NCBI GenBank assembly: GCA_910587145.1
Contig: CAJUMH010000013.1
Span: 39,342 to 66,628 of the forward strand
Direction: 5' to 3'
Source: an uncultured Ruthenibacterium sp.
GTDB taxonomy: Bacteria; Bacillota; Clostridia; Oscillospirales; Ruminococcaceae
Length of the DNA stretch: 27,287 nt
The translations under genes were made by a program, and so were the position numbers. How positions within the stretch are numbered: position 1 is the first letter of the stretch; the number at the start of each line of letters is the position of its first letter. The notes beneath the pieces were generated by a model, which was given only the letters and a program-made list of their open reading frames with translations, was not told the origin of the DNA and ran no database searches. Shown here one piece after another: positions 22,513 to 27,287 of the stretch.

Positions 22513-22541
22513 TTGTTTTTCCGGGCGGAATATGCTATACT
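22513..22541 (+). promoter_or_regulatory. sigma-A promoter of rpsO
   Basis: TTGTTT (22513-22518) and TATACT (22536-22541) are spaced by 17 bp, with a TG one base before the -10. Transcription would start near 22548, giving a GC-rich leader of about 115 nt before the start codon. This is long enough for S15 autoregulation, but I cannot verify a specific fold. Confidence 0.75.
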
Positions 22542-22661
22542 ATACAAGCTGTCCGCAACGTGGCGGCGCTTACCCGGGCCCGGCGCACGGCGTATCCCTC
22601 TGTCAGGAATACCGGCGCGGCGTCCGTGGCATATTTTATTAAAGAAAGAGGAGTTATTACC

Positions 22662-22919
22662 ATGCAAAGCAAACAGGAGATTATTGCGTCCTGCCGCCTG
22701 AGCGAGAACGACACCGGTTCCCCCGAGGTTCAGGTCGCGCTGCTCACCGCGCGCATCAATCATCTGAACGAGCACCTGAAGGCCAACAAGAACGATAAGC
22801 ACAGCTATCGCGGGCTGCTGAAGATGGTCGGCCGCCGCCGCAATCTGCTGGCTTACCTGCAGAAAAAGGATATCGAGCGTTATCGTGCGCTGATCGCCAA
22901 GTTGGGCCTGCGCAAGTAA
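22662..22919 (+). CDS. rpsO: 30S ribosomal protein S15
   Basis: S15 is a primary 16S rRNA-binding protein of the small-subunit platform and forms bridge B4. The 85-residue protein matches the family closely: NDTGSPEVQVALLTARINHLNEHLK, DKHSYRGLLKMVGRRRNLLAYLQKKD and a final YRALIAKLGLRK. Two or three N-terminal residues are shorter than in many Firmicutes. ATG 22662 has AAGAGGAG upstream at the usual distance; an in-frame ATG at 22560 is not conserved. It lies directly upstream of pnp, the common bacterial order, but a terminator and more than 350 bp separate them. Confidence 0.98.
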   Translation: MQSKQEIIASCRLSENDTGSPEVQVALLTARINHLNEHLKANKNDKHSYRGLLKMVGRRRNLLAYLQKKDIERYRALIAKLGLRK

Positions 22920-23351
22920 AAAATTCCGGAAAGGCAGGCGGCGCTTTGGGCCGTCTGCCTTTCCGTGCATTTTGCAAAAGCCGTTTTGAGAAAGAAATTC
23001 CGGCAAAGCGTGCCGCCGCTTTTTGGAGGGCACACGCGTGAGGGCATTTGCGCCTTGCACTGTCTTTGTGCCGGCTGTTTTTCTCAAAGCGGCGAAACCT
23101 TGTCCGCCGCGTCCGCATTGCGGGCGCATTCATTCAACACAGGGCGGCGTCCGTGTGTTGTTAGCAATGAATCGAGCGCTTTCGCTTTGCACCCGAAAGC
23201 CGAAAGAGGGCAGCAAAGAGGGGCCGGTTCAAAATCGCGTCCTGCCCGCCGCGCCGCTTTTGCCGGCAGGGCGGCGCCGATAAGCCGTGAGAAGCGCTGG
23301 ATTTATTGCTAAAACACCGGCCGTTCTGCCAAAAGACAGGAGGATATCCGT
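22920..23351. other. intergenic region between rpsO and pnp
   Basis: After the rpsO terminator about 380 bases remain without a recognisable gene. Open frames on either strand lack family features and good starts. Short AGGGCGGCG-type repeats and small hairpins occur. The pnp promoter should lie here, but I find no convincing -35/-10 pair. Confidence 0.6.
22928..22974 (+). terminator. terminator of rpsO
   Basis: GGAAAGGCAGGCGG (22928-22941) pairs with CCGTCTGCCTTTCC (22951-22964), with G-T pairing, around a short loop. It is followed by GTGCATTTTG. Incomplete termination may allow some read-through into pnp. Confidence 0.75.
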
Positions 23352-25490
23352 ATGGCATTGGAATTTGCATCCAAGCGGGAAACGTTCCCGAAATACCGTG
23401 TGTTTGAAACCGAGCTGGCCGGCCGCCCGTTCAAGGTGGAAACCGGCAAGATGAGCGGCCTTTCCAACGGCAGCTGCTTGGTGCGCTACGGCGATACCGT
23501 CGTTTTGTGCAACGTCACCATGAGCGAAAAGCCCCGCGAGGGCATTGATTTCTTCCCGCTCTCGGTCGATTTTGAGGAAAAGCTGTACGCCGTGGGCCGC
23601 ATCCCCGGCAGCTTCATGCGCCGCGAGGGCCGTCCCGGCGAAAAGGCCATCCTTACCAGCCGCGTCATCGACCGTCCCATCCGCCCGCTGTTCCCGAAGG
23701 ATATGCGCAATGACGTCGCCGTTGTGATGACCGTTATGAGCGTCGATCAGGACTGCAGCCCCGAGATCGCGGGGATGATCGGCACGTCCATCGCGCTTTC
23801 CATCTCGAATATTCCGTGGAAAGGCCCCATCGCGGGCGTGTATGTCGGCCTTGTGGACGGCGAGATCGTTGTAAACCCCACCGAGAAGCAGCGCGAGACG
23901 AGCGACCTGCAGCTGACTGTCGCGGCCAGCGCCGAAAAAATCGTTATGATCGAGGCGGGCGCAAACGAGGTGGACGAGGCCACGATGCTGAAGGCCATCC
24001 ACACCGGCGACGATGAAATTCAGAAAATGATCACGTTCATCAACGGCATTGTGGCCGAGATCGGCAAGCCGAAGATCGAGTTCCAGTCGATGGAGCTGGA
24101 TCACGACCTGCTGGAAGAAGTGAAGCGCGACTATCTGGACGCGTTCAAGGCCGCGATGGACACCGACGACAAGACGGTGCGCGACGCCCGTCTGCTGCCC
24201 ATCCGCGGTGAGCTCGAGGACAAGTATGCCGAGCAGTGGGGCGCGGGCGTGATCGAAGAGCTGATGTACAAAATGCAGAAATTCGTCGTGCGCCGCTGGC
24301 TGCTCGACGAGGGCAAGCGTGTGGACGGCCGCGGCATCAACGAGATCCGCCCGCTGGCCGCCGAAGTCGGCGTACTGCCGCGCGTGCACGGCTCCGGCAT
24401 GTTCACCCGCGGGCAGACGCAGGTGCTCACGGCCGTAACGCTTTCCGGCCTGCGCGATGCGCAGATTATGGACGACCTCTCCACCGAGGCCACCAAGCGC
24501 TATATGCATCATTACAACTTCCCGCCGTACTCCGTGGGCGAGGCGCGTGCGCCGCGCAGCCCCGGCCGCCGCGAGATCGGCCATGGCGCGCTGGCCGAGC
24601 GCGCGCTGCTGCCCGTGCTGCCCAGCGTGGAGGAATTCCCCTATGCCATTCGCGGCGTTTCCGAGGTGCTCAGCTCCAACGGTTCTACCAGCCAGGCCTC
24701 TATCTGCGGCTCCACGCTGGCGCTGATGGATGCGGGCGTGCCCATCAAAAAGCCGGTTGCGGGCATTTCCTGCGGCCTCATCACCGAGGGCGATCGCTGG
24801 ATGACGATGCTCGACATTCAGGGCGTGGAGGATTTCCACGGCGATATGGACTTCAAGGTGGGCGGCACGCGCGACGGCATTACGGCCATTCAGATGGATA
24901 TGAAGGTGGACGGCCTGACATACGCCATCATCGAGGAAGCGTTTGAAAAATGCCGCAAGGCGCGCCTGTATATTCTGGACGAGATCATGGCCCCGGCAAT
25001 CGCCGAGCCGCGCGCCGAGCTTTCCAAGTACGCGCCGAAGATGCTTTCGATGAAGATTGATGTGGACAAGATCCGCGACGTCATCGGCAAGGGCGGCAAG
25101 GTGATCCAGGAGATCTGCGCGAACTGCAACGCGAAGATCGATATTGAAGAGGACGGCAGCGTTTTCATCTCCGCAATCGACATTGAGGACGCGAACCGCG
25201 CGATGCACACGATCAAAACCATTGTGGAGGATCCCGAGATCGGAGCCATCTACAAGGGCCGCGTCACCCGTTTGATGACGTTCGGCGCGTTCGTCGAGAT
25301 CGCTCCGGGCAAGGAGGGCCTTGTGCATATCTCCAAGCTCGATACCCACCGCGTGGAGAAGGTGGAGGACGTTGTCGCCGTGGGCGACGAGCTGCTGGTA
25401 AAGGTGACCGAGATCGACCAGCAGGGCCGCATCAACCTTTCGCGCAAGGACGCCTTGGCGGATCTGGCAGCGAAGCAGCAGAAGCAGTAA
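23352..25490 (+). CDS. pnp: polyribonucleotide nucleotidyltransferase (PNPase)
   Basis: PNPase degrades RNA 3'-to-5' by phosphorolysis and works in mRNA turnover and quality control as a trimer. The 712-residue protein has the complete layout. The first RNase PH domain runs from about 10 to 145 (FFPLSVDFEEKLYAVGRIPGSF), followed by the helical linker. The second, catalytic PH domain spans about 315-545 (PRVHGSGMFTRGQTQ, SSNGSTSQASICGSTLALMDAG, GDMDFKVGGTRDGITA with catalytic Asp residues). A KH domain with IGKGGK near 580 and an S1 domain (GAIYKGRVTRLMTFGAFVEI) complete it. AGGAGG lies before ATG 23352. A strong terminator follows at 25501. Confidence 0.98.
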   Translation: MALEFASKRETFPKYRVFETELAGRPFKVETGKMSGLSNGSCLVRYGDTVVLCNVTMSEKPREGIDFFPLSVDFEEKLYAVGRIPGSFMRREGRPGEKAILTSRVIDRPIRPLFPKDMRNDVAVVMTVMSVDQDCSPEIAGMIGTSIALSISNIPWKGPIAGVYVGLVDGEIVVNPTEKQRETSDLQLTVAASAEKIVMIEAGANEVDEATMLKAIHTGDDEIQKMITFINGIVAEIGKPKIEFQSMELDHDLLEEVKRDYLDAFKAAMDTDDKTVRDARLLPIRGELEDKYAEQWGAGVIEELMYKMQKFVVRRWLLDEGKRVDGRGINEIRPLAAEVGVLPRVHGSGMFTRGQTQVLTAVTLSGLRDAQIMDDLSTEATKRYMHHYNFPPYSVGEARAPRSPGRREIGHGALAERALLPVLPSVEEFPYAIRGVSEVLSSNGSTSQASICGSTLALMDAGVPIKKPVAGISCGLITEGDRWMTMLDIQGVEDFHGDMDFKVGGTRDGITAIQMDMKVDGLTYAIIEEAFEKCRKARLYILDEIMAPAIAEPRAELSKYAPKMLSMKIDVDKIRDVIGKGGKVIQEICANCNAKIDIEEDGSVFISAIDIEDANRAMHTIKTIVEDPEIGAIYKGRVTRLMTFGAFVEIAPGKEGLVHISKLDTHRVEKVEDVVAVGDELLVKVTEIDQQGRINLSRKDALADLAAKQQKQ

Positions 25491-25500
25491 AACATATTTT

Positions 25501-25535
25501 CGGCGGCACGGCGCGTTTGCCGTGCCGCCGTTTTT
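25501..25535 (+). terminator. terminator of pnp
   Basis: CGGCGGCACGGC (25501-25512) and GCCGTGCCGCCG (25519-25530) pair perfectly over 12 bp around GCGTTT, followed by five Ts. Confidence 0.92.
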
Positions 25536-25564
25536 CGCAGGCTATAAAGGGGGAGAAATACAAA

Positions 25565-26053
25565 ATGCCGATCGAAGCGGTACGCAGCTATTTTGAAACG
25601 CTCGGTATTGCCGGGCGCATTCTGGAATTTGAGGAATCCAGCGCCACGGTGGAGCTGGCCGCGCACGCCGTGGGCTGCGAGCCCGCGCGCATTGCCAAAA
25701 CGCTTTCGTTTTGCGTGGGGGAGAATGCCGTGCTCATTGTGGCGGCCGGCGATGCGAAAGTAGACAACACGCGGTTCAAGGCGCAGTTTCATACAAAGGC
25801 GAAAATGCTTACGCCGGACGAGGCGGTCTCCCGCATTGGCCATGCCGTGGGCGGGGTGTGCCCGTTTGCCGTAAAGGAAGGTGTACAGGTGTATCTGGAT
25901 CGATCGCTCCAACGCTTTGAAACGGTTTACCCCGCCTGCGGCAGCGCCAACAGCGCCATCGAGCTGACGCTGCAGGAGCTGGAGCGCTTTTCGCGCTTTA
26001 CCGCATGGGTGGATGTGTGCAAGGCGTGGCGGCCGGAGGAGCAAGCCCGATAG
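25565..26053 (+). CDS. YbaK/EbsC-family aminoacyl-tRNA deacylase
   Basis: YbaK/ProX-family proteins hydrolyse mischarged tRNA(Pro) (Cys- or Ala-tRNA) and related errors in trans. The 162-residue protein has the usual length and features: helix 1 with RSYFETLGI, EESSATVELAAHAVGCEPARIAKTLSF carrying the family lysine in AKTL, the VDNTRFKAQF segment, and the conserved GHAVGGVCPFAV turn. Exact substrate specificity (YbaK, ProXp or other) cannot be decided by eye. GGGGGAG lies about eight bases before ATG 25565. It follows pnp by 74 bp, beyond a strong terminator, so it may have its own weak promoter or depend on read-through. Confidence 0.93.
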   Translation: MPIEAVRSYFETLGIAGRILEFEESSATVELAAHAVGCEPARIAKTLSFCVGENAVLIVAAGDAKVDNTRFKAQFHTKAKMLTPDEAVSRIGHAVGGVCPFAVKEGVQVYLDRSLQRFETVYPACGSANSAIELTLQELERFSRFTAWVDVCKAWRPEEQAR

Positions 26054-26285
26054 GGCGGCAGCCCGGGCCCGGCTGCTGGGGCGCCGAAACGTTAAAACAC
26101 CGGGAAGCATTTTGGGCGGTGTCTGCTGCGCGGGCCGCCGGCCGTTCGCGCCGGTTCGGCAAATTGCAAAGCAGAAAAACCCGCCCGGAGGAGAGAGAAA
26201 GCGGCCGGGCGCGGAGGAGAATTGTAAAAATCCCCATGGCGCAGCAAATATGCAGCGAAAATTTTTAAAAATTGCAAAAACCCTC

Positions 26286-26314
26286 TTGATTTTTTTGCGC
26301 GGATGGTGTATATT
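26286..26314 (+). promoter_or_regulatory. promoter of tRNA-Asn
   Basis: TTGATT (26286-26291) and TATATT (26309-26314) are spaced by exactly 17 bp, 40 bp before the tRNA. They sit in the only AT-rich part of the 300-bp gap after the YbaK-family gene. The rest of that gap (26054-26280) shows no gene. Confidence 0.75.
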
Positions 26315-26353
26315 AAATAAGCAGTTTTCGCAGATGTGAAAACGGAGAAATAT

Positions 26354-26429
26354 TCCTCCTTAGCTCAGTCGGTAGAGCATGCGGCTGTTAACCGCAGGGT
26401 CGTTGGTTCGAGCCCAACAGGGGGAGCCA
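26354..26429 (+). tRNA. tRNA-Asn (anticodon GTT)
   Basis: A full 76-nt cloverleaf is readable. The acceptor stem TCCTCCT pairs with AGGGGGA (one T-G pair). The D arm is GCTCAGTCGGTAGAGC, and the anticodon stem TGCGG/CCGCA holds the loop CTGTTAA with GTT at 26387-26389. The T arm is GTTGG-TTCGAGC-CCAAC, with discriminator G and an encoded CCA (26427-26429). It has its own promoter and terminator. Confidence 0.98.
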
Positions 26430-26430
26430 G

Positions 26431-26471
26431 AAATTGTCCGGTCAATGAAATTTGGCCGGACAATTTATTTT
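26431..26471 (+). terminator. terminator of tRNA-Asn
   Basis: AAATTGTCCGG (26431-26441) pairs with CCGGACAATTT (26456-26466), extendable by two G-containing pairs, and is followed by ATTTTTA. It starts one base after the tRNA. Confidence 0.85.
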
Positions 26472-26742
26472 TACACGAAAATCAACACCATATATGGGTT
26501 CACATAGCTGCGGCAAACTCTGGTGAGCCTCATTGCTGGCCGGAGTTGTTTCTTAAAGCCCCAAAATCCAAGGGACAAGTGCGCCCATTCGAGCAGACGC
26601 TTTGCGCCATCCTGCGCTCGGACACAGCGGAGCGCATCGTCATCAATCATTGTCGGCACGACAGACCGCTGGAACGGCGCGAAAAAAGCCGAGCTCCGCG
26701 ACCGCGTGAAGCATACAGCGAAAAACCAAAGCACGACATGCA

Positions 26743-26786
26743 CAGCGCCCGCCGGAAAGAAAACTTCCCGGCGGGCGCTGCTTTTT
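26743..26786 (+). terminator. orphan Rho-independent terminator
   Basis: CAGCGCCCGCCGG (26743-26755) pairs perfectly with CCGGCGGGCGCTG (26768-26780), followed by CTTTTT. No intact plus-strand gene precedes it, so it probably ended a gene that has decayed or been lost. Confidence 0.75.
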
Positions 26787-26900
26787 CCGAATTGAATTTT
26801 ACACACCGTTCAGCAGCGCTTCAAAAGCGTTGGGATCAAGGACGACAGCATGAAACGCGAGCGCAAAATCCCGCAGAGTCAACGCCAATATGAAATTGTA

Positions 26901-26935
26901 AGAAAACGCCGAAGAAATTTTGTAGTTTTTCGGCG
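26901..26935 (-). terminator. terminator of the istB transcript
   Basis: CGCCGAA (26907-26913) and TTCGGCG (26929-26935) form a stem which on the minus strand is followed by TTTTCTT, about 15 bp past the istB stop. Confidence 0.65.
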
Positions 26936-26950
26936 GGGGTGGTAACAAAA

Positions 26951-27287
26951 CTAAGCGTTTCCTTGCTCAAAAAGAGTGTTCACGATTTGCTGTTTCTGGC
27001 GCATAAATTCCTTGCGTTCTTTCAGGCGGTAAGACTCACCCTTGATGTTGATCACGGTGCAGTGATGCAGTACACGATCCAGAATAGCGGAGGCGATGGT
27101 GACGTCGGCAAAGACCTCGTTCCACTGGGAGAAAGTCTTGTTGGAGGTAAAAACGGTGGACGTTTTCTCATACCGTCTGGCAATGAGCTGGAAAAAGAGA
27201 TTTGCGCCCTGGATATCCATAGGGAGAGAGCTGATTTCGTCAATGATGAGCATCCTGTACTTGGCCAGAACTTTGAGCTTGTCCGGC
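26951..27287 (-). CDS. istB: IstB-like ATP-binding protein of an IS21-family element (partial, 5' end outside window)
   Basis: The last 112 residues of an IstB-type AAA+ helper are present. The frame is open to the right edge, so the N-terminus with the Walker A motif lies outside. Visible are KVLAKYRMLIIDEIS (Walker B), ANLFFQLIARRYE, the TSNKTFSQWNEVF sensor region, AILDRVLHHCTVINIKGESYR (arginine-finger region) and a basic tail. IstB assembles on target DNA and works with the IstA transposase, which should be encoded upstream, to the right of the window. In-frame ATGs at 27253 and nearby are internal. The visible part has no damage, so the element may be intact. Confidence 0.93.
   Translation of the reverse strand, partial: PDKLKVLAKYRMLIIDEISSLPMDIQGANLFFQLIARRYEKTSTVFTSNKTFSQWNEVFADVTIASAILDRVLHHCTVINIKGESYRLKERKEFMRQKQQIVNTLFEQGNA
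26951..27287 (-). mobile_element. IS21-family element, left part only
   Basis: The istB gene identifies an IS21-family element continuing to the right. The end near the window should lie between about 26790 and 26950. I cannot fix its terminal repeat without the other end for comparison. Confidence 0.75.

Larger units (their letters stand above)
22186..22661. other. divergent control region between the yhcH-like gene and rpsO
   Basis: No gene is seen in these 476 bases. From left to right they hold a 13-bp leader hairpin, two copies of an extended -10 element pointing left, a nested inverted repeat around GAACAATGTTC (22345-22355), and the rpsO promoter and leader pointing right. The stretch between the two left-pointing elements (22288-22424) could give a short leader RNA, which I cannot name. 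Confidence 0.6.
26430..26950. other. non-coding stretch between tRNA-Asn and the IS21-type element
   Basis: Beyond the tRNA terminator I find no recognisable gene in about 480 bases. Open frames of 90-185 codons exist on both strands but lack ribosome binding sites and family features, and one of them starts before and runs through the tRNA. Two further terminator-type hairpins lie here. The region looks like decayed DNA next to an insertion sequence. Confidence 0.6.

Noticed and set aside
22485..23129. Minus-strand open frame of 214 codons antisense to rpsO
   Set aside because: It overlaps the complete rpsO gene and its promoter and shows no recognisable domain.
26471..26806. Minus-strand open frame of 111 codons beside the tRNA
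   Set aside because: It has no ribosome binding site, an odd composition rich in Arg and Phe, and crosses a strong terminator hairpin. I could not support it as a gene.
26336..26893. Plus-strand open frame of 185 codons through tRNA-Asn
   Set aside because: It runs through a perfect tRNA gene and its terminator, so it cannot be a real protein gene.

Overview
The window looks like a chromosomal segment of a GC-rich, endospore-forming Clostridia-type Firmicute, probably a gut anaerobe. The evidence is spoIIP (made only by spore formers), Firmicute-style genes with strong AGGAGG-type ribosome binding sites, rpsO next to pnp, a tRNA gene with an encoded CCA, and IS256/IS21-family and MobC-type mobile DNA common in gut Clostridia. 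No species can be named from the sequence alone.

Layout. 1-165: tandem 21-bp repeats that may be the 3' end of a gene entering from the left. 217-2161: ftsH (minus) with its terminator. 2240-5060: a decayed accessory island, more AT-rich than its surroundings in its central part. It holds a frameshifted mobC remnant with oriT-like hairpins, a 5'-truncated rhuM, the first 57 codons of a helicase-like partner gene, and an IS256-type transposase fragment that cuts that gene off. 5302-7161: spoIIP and a small CmpB-like membrane protein gene (minus). 7324-11200: a plus-strand rhamnose-type block (GT2 glycosyltransferase, rfbA, rfbD, rfbB) that makes dTDP-sugars for surface polysaccharide; rfbC is not in the window. 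11519-12994: malQ (minus), divergent from 13238-14401, an AlaX-type tRNA-editing hydrolase. 14600-15664: an SDR-family epimerase-like protein. 15935-16216: a Dabb-domain protein. 16498-20231: two overlapping half-transporter genes that form a heterodimeric ABC exporter with one degenerate ATP site. 20767-22185: yhcH-like gene, uridine kinase and a small membrane protein (minus). 22662-25490: rpsO and pnp. 25565-26053: a YbaK-family deacylase. 26354-26429: tRNA-Asn. 26951-27287: istB of an IS21-family element running off the right edge.

Most of the window is ordinary core metabolism and RNA/translation housekeeping: PNPase, S15, two trans-editing tRNA deacylases, tRNA-Asn, uridine salvage, glycogen/maltodextrin metabolism, surface polysaccharide and sporulation. 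The unusual material is in the 2.2-5.3 kb island, where several mobile elements have been stacked and broken, and in regulatory DNA: twin extended -10 sites and a non-AUG start in front of the yhcH-like gene, a duplicated 3' end of spoIIP, and large perfect inverted repeats. I do not see a complete new system. The best lead is the broken rhuM plus helicase-like gene pair, whose intact homologues elsewhere may form a defence or mobility module.
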